Assembly: GCF_022234545.1 (NCBI RefSeq)
Contig: NZ_JAIEUI010000005.1
Location: 248,001-312,000, forward strand
Reading direction: 5' to 3'
Length of the DNA stretch: 64,000 nt
From: Paenibacillus piscarius
GTDB lineage: Bacteria; Bacillota; Bacilli; Paenibacillales; Paenibacillaceae
Part shown: positions 35,322-44,418 of the stretch, in pieces
Layout: each line of letters opens with the position of its first letter
How positions within the stretch are numbered: the first letter of the stretch is position 1
Translations under genes and position numbers: made by a program
The notes under the pieces: generated by a model
Seen by the model: the letters and a program-made list of their open reading frames with translations, nothing else
What the model was told of the DNA's origin: nothing
The model's database searches: none

Positions 35322-36617
35322 GTGCTGCAAGCGCATATTTATTCTTTAGGATGCACAGAAAACCTATTGGATGCACAACTTTATCATGATTTTCTTCAGC
35401 AGAACGGATATTTAATGACTGAAGTAATTGCCGATGCCGATGTGGTGATATTAGTCACTTGCGGAGTTACAAGTTATTTGGCAAATGAGTCCATGGATAA
35501 ATATTCATTTTTGCGTTCCAAAGTCAAGGAAGAGTCCCGATTAATCATTTGCGGTTGCTTACCTGCAATTGAGAGGGAGCGATTGGATGAGACAGGCGCT
35601 CTTACCTTCAAATCCTCTCATGGGGATGTTACCAAACTGGCAGAAATATTGGGAATCACGGATTTTTCTTGGGATGACTCAGCGGTGGGTCATCAGTTAT
35701 ATTTCCCCTCAGTTAGCCAGGATCAGCCCAATCCGCAGGGAGCGGTTGCAACGGCAACCAGGAAGCTGAAGACATTGGTTGCACTTGAACGGGAAATGGA
35801 GAATGTATACAGTGAATTAGAAATGGAACGTCCTATGTATTTCAGAAGAATAACTGAGGAGGTCTATAAAGAAGCATATTTTGTCCATGTTGCCAGGGGA
35901 TGCGGTGGAGCTTGCAGCTTTTGTGCCGTACGATTTGTAAAAGGGAAAATCAAAAGTAAGCCGATAGCACAAATTGTTAAAGAGATTATGCGGGGGGCTG
36001 AGGAGGGGTATACGGAAATTGTCCTAGCAGGTGACGATGTAGGCTCTTATGGAAAAGACATGGATAGCGATTTCTACGAATTAATGAAGGAGCTTCTGGC
36101 TCTTGATCTCCCGGTCAATTACAGCGTGCGCAACTTTGAACCATTCTGGATGGTCAATCATCTGGATAAAATGGAGGGATTATTAGCAGATGGGCGGATA
36201 GCTTCGATCTGTGTACCGCTTCAATCGGGCAGCAACAGAGTTCTGGAAAGGATGAAACGTCACTATACGCTGGAGCAGGTTCTCCAAGCAGTGGAATATC
36301 TTAAAGAAAAATACCCCCATGTCCTCTTTTCCACCCATTATATGATTGGTTTCCCGGGAGAGACAGAAGAAGACTTCAATCTGACGTTGAACAGCTTAAC
36401 GTGCGATTACTTTGACTTTATACGCTATAGCATGTACACCGACCGGCCAAGGACGGAGTCCAGTAAAATGACCGATAAAGTGACTGTGGTCGAGAAGTTG
36501 AGAAGAATGAAGATTATGGATGAATATTCTTACAAGTTTTTCGAGGAAAAACATAAGAAAATGACACAAAGCTGGATTTCTGCACTAAACCGCAGAATGG
36601 AGGAGATCTTTTATTGA
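35322..36617 (+). CDS. Radical SAM methylthiotransferase (MiaB/RimO-like) without TRAM domain
   Basis: A 431-residue protein that begins directly at the glycosyltransferase stop (GTG, with GGAGGAGG upstream). The N-terminal MTTase domain has Cys11 (SLGCTEN), Cys47 (LVTCGVT) and Cys77/79. The radical SAM core has Cys194, Cys198 and Cys201 (GCGGACSFC). LQSGSNRVLERMKRHYT and THYMIGFPGETEEDF are family-typical. After the radical SAM core only a ~50-residue helical tail remains; the TRAM RNA-binding domain of MiaB and RimO is missing. A small-molecule or carrier-bound substrate is therefore likely. Confidence 0.85.
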   Translation: MLQAHIYSLGCTENLLDAQLYHDFLQQNGYLMTEVIADADVVILVTCGVTSYLANESMDKYSFLRSKVKEESRLIICGCLPAIERERLDETGALTFKSSHGDVTKLAEILGITDFSWDDSAVGHQLYFPSVSQDQPNPQGAVATATRKLKTLVALEREMENVYSELEMERPMYFRRITEEVYKEAYFVHVARGCGGACSFCAVRFVKGKIKSKPIAQIVKEIMRGAEEGYTEIVLAGDDVGSYGKDMDSDFYELMKELLALDLPVNYSVRNFEPFWMVNHLDKMEGLLADGRIASICVPLQSGSNRVLERMKRHYTLEQVLQAVEYLKEKYPHVLFSTHYMIGFPGETEEDFNLTLNSLTCDYFDFIRYSMYTDRPRTESSKMTDKVTVVEKLRRMKIMDEYSYKFFEEKHKKMTQSWISALNRRMEEIFY

Positions 36618-36630
36618 GAAGACGGAGGTA

Positions 36631-36870
36631 ATGAATCAGCTAAAAGCATTTGTCTCAGAAGCCTTTTTTCTGGAAACAGAAATGTTGGATAAAGCTGACG
36701 AGAAACAGCTGCAGGAACTGGGGATAGGATCCTTTGATTTATTTCATATTCTTCAATTTTTAGAAATCAACTTTGGTATTAAGGTGCACGATAACGAGTT
36801 TAATGATGAAAACTTTGGAAGTTTACAAGGAATCTGTAATTATATTGTCAATGTAAGAAGGGAGAACTAA
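36631..36870 (+). CDS. Acyl carrier protein 2
   Basis: A 79-residue carrier-like protein. The attachment motif reads LGIGSFDLFHIL with Ser34, so the usual DSL is GSF. Flanking helices and the acidic surface fit a carrier. It starts 13 bases after the methylthiotransferase stop. The weaker motif leaves some doubt that it is pantetheinylated. Confidence 0.75.
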   Translation: MNQLKAFVSEAFFLETEMLDKADEKQLQELGIGSFDLFHILQFLEINFGIKVHDNEFNDENFGSLQGICNYIVNVRREN

Positions 36871-36874
36871 GAAT

Positions 36875-38587
36875 ATGATCTTAGCCAACTGCATTGGAAT
36901 TACAAAAGCCTATGCTGAAAAGATTATTCTGGACGGTATCACTTTTGATATCAAATCAGAAGATCGAATTGGCTTGGTAGGCCACAATGGAACCGGTAAA
37001 AGTACATTGGCTAATCTCCTATTTGGTTCAGCAACTCCGGATAAAGGTACAATCATCTATCATCAGCCTCATCTCAAGATAGGCTATCTGTTACAATCTA
37101 CCTCCTATACTCAGTCTATGTCGCCCGAGCCGGCCATCCTGGAAAGCCGGGAGCAGGCCGAACAACTTTTTCAATTGTCGAGCAGGATTGGGATTGAGAA
37201 TATGATTGATTGGGAAGATCAGCGCTATCAAGGATTAAGCGGCGGTGAAAAAACGAAAATTGCATTGCTGAAGATTTGGATATCCAAGCCGGATATAGTA
37301 ATCCTGGATGAACCAACGAATCATATGGATTCCGAGGGAGTTGAATGGCTGGTCGATGAAATCCGAAAATTCAAAGGTGCAGTCATTATTATATCGCATA
37401 ACCGCTATTTTTTGAATCAAACGGTTAATCAGATCATGGAATTGAACGAAGGAAAGATCAGTATCTACTCCGGAAATTATTCATTTTATAAAGAAGAAAA
37501 GGAGCGGAACTATCAATCCCAATTACATCAATACCATATGCAGGAAAAAAAACGGGCGAAAATAGAGGAAGAAATCAAGCGGTTGGATGCCTGGTCTGAA
37601 AAGGCCCATGTGGAAGCGGGTAAGGTCGGAAAAATGGCGGATATGAGGAAAGGTACCAAAGAGTTTTATAGAACAAAGGCAAAAAAGATGGACAGGCAGG
37701 TCAAATCTAGAATTAAGCGCTTGGAGAAAATCGGGATCGAAGGAATCGACAGGCCAAAAGATGAGGCGCAGATCGTTTTTAATCTGGAACAAACGAAGCG
37801 GCACGGGAGCAGGATTCTGGAGGCTAAAAGAATATCTAAAAGCTTTGGAAAGATTAAGCTTTTTGAACATTGCTCATTTTATTTGAAGGCTGGAGATAAG
37901 GTTGCTCTTACCGGGAAAAATGGTTGCGGAAAAACAACGCTGATCAGAACAATCCTGCAAATGGAGCACTTGGACGAAGGTGAGATTTGGATAAGCCCAT
38001 CCTTGGATATTGCCTATTTCAGCCAAGAAGCTGGTGACTTGAAGGAAGAGCAAACTCCCTTGGAAACACTTGAGCTGTCTCAGAGATCTGAGCTTGAAAA
38101 GGCACGCACTTTATTATCCCGTCTGGAATTTACTGAAGACATGCTTAAGCGGCCCGTCCGTTCGCTAAGTTTGGGTGAGAGAACAAGATTGAAATTAGCC
38201 AAGTTAATCTTAAATGATAAACACTTGATTATTATGGATGAACCGACCAACCATCTTGATATACGAAGCATAGAACAATTGGAGAAGGTGTTGGCAGAAT
38301 ATAAAGGGACAATGTTATTAGTGTCCCATGACCGTTATTTTTTGGAGCATATTTGCGATTATTTCCTGGTCTTTGAGCGCGGATCTATTGTGAAGCGCTA
38401 TGAGCAATCCCGCCAACTACCGGCAAATGAAATACAATCCGTTGTCGAAGAAAAAATGCTCCTCGAAAACAGAATTATTGAAATCCTGGGCAAGATCGAC
38501 AAGGTATCGCGGGATGGTCAAAGCTACAGCGAGTTAGATGAAGAATATCGGCAATTGGTGTCCAGAAAAAAAGAACTGGAGCTATAA
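36875..38587 (+). CDS. ABC-F ATPase, likely ribosome-protection self-resistance protein
   Basis: A 570-residue soluble protein with two nucleotide-binding domains and no membrane segments: GHNGTGKST with LSGGEKTKI and VILDEPTNHMD, then GKNGCGKTT with LSLGERTRL and IIMDEPTNHLD. A long basic coiled linker (~205-310) joins them, and a short C-terminal coiled coil follows. ABC-F proteins of this antibiotic-resistance type (Vga, Lsa, Msr, VmlR) displace drugs from the ribosomal peptidyl-transferase region. Its place inside the biosynthetic operon suggests that the product acts on the ribosome. Confidence 0.88.
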   Translation: MILANCIGITKAYAEKIILDGITFDIKSEDRIGLVGHNGTGKSTLANLLFGSATPDKGTIIYHQPHLKIGYLLQSTSYTQSMSPEPAILESREQAEQLFQLSSRIGIENMIDWEDQRYQGLSGGEKTKIALLKIWISKPDIVILDEPTNHMDSEGVEWLVDEIRKFKGAVIIISHNRYFLNQTVNQIMELNEGKISIYSGNYSFYKEEKERNYQSQLHQYHMQEKKRAKIEEEIKRLDAWSEKAHVEAGKVGKMADMRKGTKEFYRTKAKKMDRQVKSRIKRLEKIGIEGIDRPKDEAQIVFNLEQTKRHGSRILEAKRISKSFGKIKLFEHCSFYLKAGDKVALTGKNGCGKTTLIRTILQMEHLDEGEIWISPSLDIAYFSQEAGDLKEEQTPLETLELSQRSELEKARTLLSRLEFTEDMLKRPVRSLSLGERTRLKLAKLILNDKHLIIMDEPTNHLDIRSIEQLEKVLAEYKGTMLLVSHDRYFLEHICDYFLVFERGSIVKRYEQSRQLPANEIQSVVEEKMLLENRIIEILGKIDKVSRDGQSYSELDEEYRQLVSRKKELEL

Positions 38588-38610
38588 GATGCCTAACATG
38601 GAGGCCAAGC

Positions 38611-38865
38611 ATGCGAATCGAAAATAAAATTAAAGAGATTATTATTGAAAAATCAGAGAGCAGCTTGACGATTGAGCAAATTGAGGATGACGAGTTTCTG
38701 CTTAGTGGTGGATTAAATCTCGATTCCATTATTATTATTGATGTGATTGTAGCACTTGAAGAATGTTATGAGTTTACTTTCGACGATGAGGATATCAGTG
38801 TTGAGCTTTTCAATAGCGTAGCCAGTATTGCCCATTGCCTGAGAGAAAAAGGAGTTGGGGCCTAA
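38611..38865 (+). CDS. Acyl carrier protein 3
   Basis: An 84-residue carrier protein with attachment Ser39 in GGLNLDSIIII, which is a canonical DSI/L motif. Helix 2 (DVIVALEECYEF) is as expected. It starts 23 bases after the ABC-F stop and ends two bases before the ATG of the inactive BtrH-like protein. Confidence 0.88.
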   Translation: MRIENKIKEIIIEKSESSLTIEQIEDDEFLLSGGLNLDSIIIIDVIVALEECYEFTFDDEDISVELFNSVASIAHCLREKGVGA

Positions 38866-38867
38866 CT

Positions 38868-39761
38868 ATGCTTGGGTCCTTTGCTCCTCCACCTGATACA
38901 AGACTGGACATTCTGAATGACGTATTTGCTCGCATCGGTATTGATTTCTATAAGGAAATCACCGGAGAGTATTGGGGATTTATATATGAAAAGGTTATTT
39001 GGCGAGGCATCTACAGCGATGAAGAAGGCAAGCCGTTCATTCTTACAATTTCGGGCAATACATTGGAAAACTGGGATTTCTTAATGGAGGCGGGATGGTT
39101 TTTAGACCCGGTATCCACGCTTCCAAAGGATGATCTGTCTGATTCATGCTTCATAGGCATGCTTGCCGATACAGGACGTTATTTCATTTATCATCCCGAG
39201 AGCTTGTGGAAAAGCTTCTACGAGGCAAATGGAACTAAACTACATATGTCCTCCTACGCGTGTTCAGAGATAGAGAGGTTAATACAGACACATCACTCTT
39301 CCTTGATGATGTACGTGTTAAGATTTGAAGCAGGGCAGACCCATAGACGGAAGACTGAGCTATTCAAGGCGTGGCTGCAGGGGATGCAACCGGGTACGGT
39401 TACCAGAAAGCCTGAGGTAATCCGGGGTGAAGGTATTGCCGGCATGAAATTCATGCTGGAGGATTTGCAGCTGTTTGCCCAACACGGACATGAAGAATGG
39501 ATGAACGCCTGGGGAAGATGGATATCCAGCCGATTATATATTTTATCACAGCAGAGGCAGGGAAACCGACGTTATTTGGAGGAATGGATGTCCCAAGCCT
39601 GTAACTGGACGATACAGGATGAGATAAATCATTGTGTAGATGTTTGGTGCATGGATTATGAAATGATGTATACAGGGAACCTATTGCATAAATTGGGAGC
39701 ATGGGTTGCGGAAATCATTAAAGCGGAGGAACGTCTGTTCCATGCTTTCGCAACCTTATAG
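38868..39761 (+). CDS. BtrH-like protein lacking catalytic Cys
   Basis: A 297-residue protein. Its first 40 residues align without gaps to those of the next gene product (APPPDTRLDILNDVFARIGIDF against YYPAQYCITSVFGTC), with Thr11 at the place of the nucleophile Cys17, and GEYWGF against GRYWDF. The His-containing strand is also not conserved. The C-terminal half is helical, as in BtrH proteins. It is probably a non-catalytic partner of the protein at 39780. The start at 38868 follows GGAGTTGGGG. Confidence 0.65.
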   Translation: MLGSFAPPPDTRLDILNDVFARIGIDFYKEITGEYWGFIYEKVIWRGIYSDEEGKPFILTISGNTLENWDFLMEAGWFLDPVSTLPKDDLSDSCFIGMLADTGRYFIYHPESLWKSFYEANGTKLHMSSYACSEIERLIQTHHSSLMMYVLRFEAGQTHRRKTELFKAWLQGMQPGTVTRKPEVIRGEGIAGMKFMLEDLQLFAQHGHEEWMNAWGRWISSRLYILSQQRQGNRRYLEEWMSQACNWTIQDEINHCVDVWCMDYEMMYTGNLLHKLGAWVAEIIKAEERLFHAFATL

Positions 39762-39779
39762 CGTGGAGGGGGTGGAGGT

Positions 39780-40793
39780 ATGAGCGAGATCAAACTTGAT
39801 GGAGTCAATTATTATCCTGCGCAGTATTGTATAACCAGTGTGTTTGGAACCTGCCTTAGCTACTATGGGATTGACTTGTTCAGCGATCTTTTAGGGAGAT
39901 ATTGGGATTTTCAGTTCGAATATTTTCCTGCGGAAGATTTTCTGTTGGGAAGGTACCCGAACTATAATATCAGTCCTGTGACCAAGCCGTATTACAGGAT
40001 TCTGCAGGAAGATTTCGGAGTACAATTTCGCACTTTGAACATCGGGGAGGACAAGAACAGTCTGTTACGGGCTTGCCAGTCACAATTAATGCTTGGCTCT
40101 CCGGTTATCGCGAGTGTAGATCCATATTATTTTCCCCATTACGGCAACTATCTTCGTTATCACGGATTGCTGTGGAACCATTATGTGGTAGTGTACGGAT
40201 GCTCCGAGGCTCTGCAAAAAATCTATTATGTAGATTCGACCCGGGCATTCGTAATGGGAGCTAGGCATGAGATGGATGTGGAGGATTTCTACAAGGCAGT
40301 CTTTCAAAAAAACAATATCTACAGCCTGGAGCCCGAATTGGTTGTTATGGATCCACCGGTTACAAACCAGGTTCAAAGCGGCATCGGCGACTGGTTCAGC
40401 TGTGACCCTGGAAAAGAGCGCCAGCATTCTTCCGGGAACGGAGTACAAATATCTGTTGGAACACAAGGATTAGAGCTATTTATTGAACATCTTCAAATCG
40501 TGTCGGCTATTCAAGGAACGGAAAGACAGCAACAGGCTCTGGAGAGGATTCTGAACCAGGTGGTTCTGATATGCCAGCATCGTGAAGGAAATGCCAAATA
40601 TACTGAGAAGCATGCCCATTGCCAAGATCTGTCCATCTCAATAATTCTTAGAACCTGGCAGAAGATCAAGTTCTCTTTATCTCCCGCAAGATCCAAAGAT
40701 CATCGGCAAAGATTCTGTAATGTGGCGGACTACTTGAAGGAAATCGTGTCGGCGGAGGGGGCTATCATGAATGAATACGCAAGAACCTATTGA
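39780..40793 (+). CDS. BtrH-like acyltransferase with catalytic Cys
   Basis: A 337-residue protein with a BtrH N-terminal-like papain fold: Cys17 (AQYCITS; Cys25 lies one turn later), LMLGSPVIASVDPYYFP, His134 in WNHYVVVYGCS and Asp152 in YYVDSTR. A helical C-terminal region (~215-335) follows. It could move an acyl group from ACP3 or ACP2 to a sugar or amine acceptor, by analogy to BtrH in butirosin biosynthesis. GGAGGGGGTGGAGG precedes the ATG, which is among the strongest ribosome binding sites in the window. The neighbour at 38868 is its Cys-less homologue. Confidence 0.75.
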   Translation: MSEIKLDGVNYYPAQYCITSVFGTCLSYYGIDLFSDLLGRYWDFQFEYFPAEDFLLGRYPNYNISPVTKPYYRILQEDFGVQFRTLNIGEDKNSLLRACQSQLMLGSPVIASVDPYYFPHYGNYLRYHGLLWNHYVVVYGCSEALQKIYYVDSTRAFVMGARHEMDVEDFYKAVFQKNNIYSLEPELVVMDPPVTNQVQSGIGDWFSCDPGKERQHSSGNGVQISVGTQGLELFIEHLQIVSAIQGTERQQQALERILNQVVLICQHREGNAKYTEKHAHCQDLSISIILRTWQKIKFSLSPARSKDHRQRFCNVADYLKEIVSAEGAIMNEYARTY

Positions 40794-41529
40794 ACTGGAT
40801 AACCTGGTTGAACAAGCGTTTTTTGTAAGAAAGTTCGTTAATAAAAAGCTGATTGACCGCCAAGCTCTCACTACGGTTGTTCAAACTTCTCTGAATAAAA
40901 GGAATCCTCTTCAACTGGTTGGATTCTGGGGTGCCATGAACAAATATAACATGGATGACAATGACGAGAAAACAATACAGCAACTGGAACAGTTCAACTT
41001 ATATTTATCCCGCAAGCTTCCTTATGGCTGTTGTTGGACTATAATACTTGCAGATATGCATGCCCTGCATAACGGGTACCCTGCAGAACATGTTCAGCAT
41101 TATTTGGATCAGATCAGAACAAGGCTTGAGCACAAGGCAGGTATACAGACCCTTTTATTGAAAACCCTGTGGAAGGATTATGCAGTAGAGCAGCAAATAG
41201 CGCAGCGGGCAGACCGGACTAAATCCTGCTGGAAGCAAAATCCGTTGTCCGAAGCGCTTGAATGCCAGGCATCCCGTTATAGCATCAACTGTAAAACCTT
41301 TACGGAGAATGCACAACATTACTACAGCATGCGCAAAATCGAGGCGGAGATTATTCGAATCCTTTATCCGGAGGCCATCTTTTTCAGCATCTCCTTAAAC
41401 AAAATGAAACCTTTGTTTCCGGATTTGCCCCATTTGTATTTATGGTCTTTAAAACGCGGAACCTCTCAAGCACCCTGGTTAATGAAAAGTGTAATGGAGG
41501 GAGAACATGAACCCTTGGGATCGTTGTGA
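40771..41529 (+). CDS. Unidentified enzyme, possibly related to isocyanide synthases
   Basis: A 252-residue protein overlapping the previous gene by 23 bases and the next by 23. I cannot name it. The pattern GFWGAMNKYNMDDNDEKT, then LPYGCCWTIILADMHALHNGY, LLLKTLWKDY, YYSMRKIEAEI and PHLYLWSLKRGTSQAPWL has the strand and loop order of the Dit1/PvcA isocyanide-synthase superfamily (acidic D near the middle, Lys in the first loop). Identity is weak and the catalytic residues are not conserved obviously. It could be another amino-acid-modifying enzyme. Confidence 0.35.
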   Translation: MNTQEPIELDNLVEQAFFVRKFVNKKLIDRQALTTVVQTSLNKRNPLQLVGFWGAMNKYNMDDNDEKTIQQLEQFNLYLSRKLPYGCCWTIILADMHALHNGYPAEHVQHYLDQIRTRLEHKAGIQTLLLKTLWKDYAVEQQIAQRADRTKSCWKQNPLSEALECQASRYSINCKTFTENAQHYYSMRKIEAEIIRILYPEAIFFSISLNKMKPLFPDLPHLYLWSLKRGTSQAPWLMKSVMEGEHEPLGSL

Positions 41530-43009
41530 AGATCTAATCCTGGCCCACGGGCAGAGGATATTCATTATTGACAAGCATCTAAAGGAACTGACTTATAGTG
41601 AGCTTGGACAAAGGGTAGAGAAGGCAGCCGAACTTATCGAACAATACATTCCCGACGGTCCGATAGCCTGGCTGGGAACGAATAATTCCTTTCATTTTGT
41701 TGCAGTATTGGCATGCTTTAAGGCAAACCGTCCGCTGTTTATTTTTAATACAGACTGGCAGCCTGCACAAATAAACGGCAATTTAATAAAAACAGGGATC
41801 AACAATCTGCTGTACGATAATTCATTAGCTATGGATTTGCAAATTGTGCAGCAAATATCCGATCACCATTCTGTCTTCAGTTTTGCTGATGATAATACGC
41901 TTCTCCCATCCATACAGGTCATTTCTAACAAGCCGCAAAATCAACAACAAGCCGCTCCGGCATATTCCAACTTACTATACTTGCCTACCTCTGGTACAAC
42001 CAGCGAAAGCAAATGGGCAGGGCATTGTTTGAATACGGTATTAGATAACATGCAGGCACTGGCCAACAAGCTGGAGATCACGGAAGACGACCGGATTCAC
42101 TCAATATTGCCGGTTTTCACTTCCAATGGAATGACCATAACCTTTCTATTACCCTTCGTTACGGGCGCTTCCATCTTTGTGGATGAGCAGTTTAGTCCCT
42201 ATACCTTATCCGGCTATTTGAATCGGTCTGCAAACGCCAATGTGACGATTCTGAGTCTTGTACCTAGTCTAATCCAAATGCTTAACAGAGTTACAAATTC
42301 ACTCCCTTCAAACGTTGACGGGAATGCAAATATAGTGCGCTTTGTTATCTGCGGGACGGCGGTCCTACGCAGGGAAGATCAAGCGGTCTTTGAGGCATTA
42401 ACCTCAATTCCCGTTTATTCAAATTATGGACTGACGGAAACTCTGTTTGTAGCGAGTCAGAATCAAAACACGAGAGGAACCCGTTCTTCGGGTTCATTGC
42501 TGGAAGGTGTTCAAGTACAGCTTCGGCAGGGTGAGGTTTGCGTAGGCGGGAGCTATTTGATGAAGGATAGTCCAAGTCGGGCTGAAGAAAGTAATGTATT
42601 TCATACAGGTGATTTAGGTTTCTTACAGGAAGGCGAGCTTTATATCACCGGAAGACAAACGGACATAGTGAACAAAGGCGGATATAAAATAAACCCGGCG
42701 GATCTGGATCTTTTTCTGATTCAGATAGAAAGTGTTCTGGAATGCTTTTCTTTTGGTGCAGCCGCCGAAATCTCGGGGGAAGAGCTTTATTCGGCTATTG
42801 TGCTTCAGGAGGGGGAGCGGGAGCGTTTAATTAAGGACTTGCGGCGTTACATTAACGAGAATCTCCCTCCATATATGATTCCCAAACTGCTAATCATAGA
42901 CGCAATTCCCCGGAACTCTGCCGGCAAACCTGTCAAGCGGGAATTAATAAGGCTGATTAGTCCAGCAGAGCATGCTAATCCGAACCTAAAAGGGGATGCA
43001 GTCTTATGA
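41507..43009 (+). CDS. AMP-forming acyl/aminoacyl ligase
   Basis: A 500-residue adenylate-forming enzyme of the ANL superfamily. It contains P-loop LPTSGTTSESK, YGLTETLF, the HTGDLGF motif, GRQTDIVNKGGYKI and the catalytic Lys near the end in PRNSAGKPVKRE. The large N-terminal and small C-terminal domains are both complete. It would activate a carboxylic acid as the adenylate and load it on one of the free carrier proteins. The substrate cannot be read reliably from sequence. It overlaps both neighbours. Confidence 0.88.
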   Translation: MNPWDRCEDLILAHGQRIFIIDKHLKELTYSELGQRVEKAAELIEQYIPDGPIAWLGTNNSFHFVAVLACFKANRPLFIFNTDWQPAQINGNLIKTGINNLLYDNSLAMDLQIVQQISDHHSVFSFADDNTLLPSIQVISNKPQNQQQAAPAYSNLLYLPTSGTTSESKWAGHCLNTVLDNMQALANKLEITEDDRIHSILPVFTSNGMTITFLLPFVTGASIFVDEQFSPYTLSGYLNRSANANVTILSLVPSLIQMLNRVTNSLPSNVDGNANIVRFVICGTAVLRREDQAVFEALTSIPVYSNYGLTETLFVASQNQNTRGTRSSGSLLEGVQVQLRQGEVCVGGSYLMKDSPSRAEESNVFHTGDLGFLQEGELYITGRQTDIVNKGGYKINPADLDLFLIQIESVLECFSFGAAAEISGEELYSAIVLQEGERERLIKDLRRYINENLPPYMIPKLLIIDAIPRNSAGKPVKRELIRLISPAEHANPNLKGDAVL

Positions 43010-44415
43010 ACGTGTTATTAATTAACCCCAACCGCATTAAGCCGCCCGTTATGCCCTTGGGACTTATTTATATCCAATCCTTTCTAAATGAACATGGGGT
43101 CAAGACGAATCTTCTGGATCTGTGCTTTGATCAACATACAGAAGCGGCTGTACAAAAAACGATAGCAGAGTTTAAGCCTGATATGATTGGGATTGGAATA
43201 CGCAATGTGGACAATGTGGTCTATACCCAGAACGAATATTTTTTGAAGGACATAAAACAGCTGGTGGGCCAGATAAAAGCAATAACTGGTGTACCCGTTG
43301 TATTGGGAGGCGCTGGCTACTCCATCTTTCCGGAAGAAATACTGAAGGACGTTGGCGCTGAATACGGTATTGTTGGCGAAGGTGAAAAAAGCATGCTCTT
43401 GCTGTGCGAATTCATGCAAGGAAAGGGCCGTTTAGCTGACATTCCGGGTTTGATATATGCCGGTCAGGAGCACCTCATCCGTTCCAATCCGATCTGTAAT
43501 CTCGCTAATGAGGAGTTGGATACCTTGCCCTTTCCCGACTACTCCTGCATCGACACTGAGAAATACTATAAGGACGGCGGAGTATGCAGCATTCAGACCA
43601 AACGGGGATGTGCTTTGGGCTGTATTTACTGTACCTATCCTATCGTTGAAGGAAGGGCATTCCGCCTGCGCAAGGCTGAACAGGTCGTTAAAGAAATGAA
43701 GGATATCGTGGAGAAATACGGCATGAACTATTTTTATTTTGTTGATAGTATATTTAATGTCCCGTTTCGCCATGCAGAGAATATCTGCGATGAGATTATT
43801 AAGAGTAAATTGGAGATTCAATGGTTCGGGTATGTGTCGCCCCAAGGATTTACTAAGAGCAGACTGGAAAAAATGGTTCGTTCAGGGGCAGACGGTATTT
43901 GGTTAAGCACGGATACATGCTCTGAATTGATGCTTAAAAATATGGGTAAGGGCTACGGAACCAAGGCTATAATCCAGGCCATTGAAGTATGCAAAGCTGC
44001 GGGGGTAAGGTATAACCTCGTTCTGGTGCTGGGTGGACCGGGTGAGACCGTAGAGACTCTAAACGAAACATTTGATTTTTTGGAGAAATATGATCCTAAC
44101 ATCGCATTAGTAATGTATGGCTTACGCATATATCCCGGAACACCGCTATATGAAATCGCCAAGCAGGAGGCTGTTCTAAGCAACCGCCCGGATCTGCTGA
44201 TACCGGAATTTTATGTCTCTCCCGCAGTTAATGAAAGCATCATTGATGTGATTCAGTCGCGTTTGAAAGGGCATGAGAACTGGTTCGCAACCCCCGACAT
44301 ATGGGACAGGAAAGAGAAATTAAAGAATGTTCTGCTGGAGAAAAGAATGCAGGAATATTACCGAAATGGGGTCAGGGGGCCGTTCTGGGCAGTCGTAGAT
44401 AAGTTGATAAACTGA
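43006..44415 (+). CDS. Radical SAM enzyme with B12-binding-type N-terminal domain (1)
   Basis: A 469-residue protein. The N-terminal Rossmann-like domain (~1-150, INPNRIKPPVMPLG and VVLGGAGYSIFPEE) is of the cobalamin-binding type but lacks a DxHxxG motif. The radical SAM core has Cys202, Cys206 and Cys209 (KRGCALGCIYC), LSTDTCSELML and LGGPGETVETLNET. Related enzymes do C-methylation, thioether formation or skeletal rearrangements. The stop of the ligase overlaps its start by 4 bases. Confidence 0.85.
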   Translation: MNVLLINPNRIKPPVMPLGLIYIQSFLNEHGVKTNLLDLCFDQHTEAAVQKTIAEFKPDMIGIGIRNVDNVVYTQNEYFLKDIKQLVGQIKAITGVPVVLGGAGYSIFPEEILKDVGAEYGIVGEGEKSMLLLCEFMQGKGRLADIPGLIYAGQEHLIRSNPICNLANEELDTLPFPDYSCIDTEKYYKDGGVCSIQTKRGCALGCIYCTYPIVEGRAFRLRKAEQVVKEMKDIVEKYGMNYFYFVDSIFNVPFRHAENICDEIIKSKLEIQWFGYVSPQGFTKSRLEKMVRSGADGIWLSTDTCSELMLKNMGKGYGTKAIIQAIEVCKAAGVRYNLVLVLGGPGETVETLNETFDFLEKYDPNIALVMYGLRIYPGTPLYEIAKQEAVLSNRPDLLIPEFYVSPAVNESIIDVIQSRLKGHENWFATPDIWDRKEKLKNVLLEKRMQEYYRNGVRGPFWAVVDKLIN

Positions 44416-44418
44416 CAG

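Noticed and set aside
36631-38865. Reading ACP2, ABC-F and ACP3 as a fatty-acid synthase part
   Set aside because: No ketosynthase, ketoreductase or dehydratase is present, and the ABC-F gene lies between the carriers.
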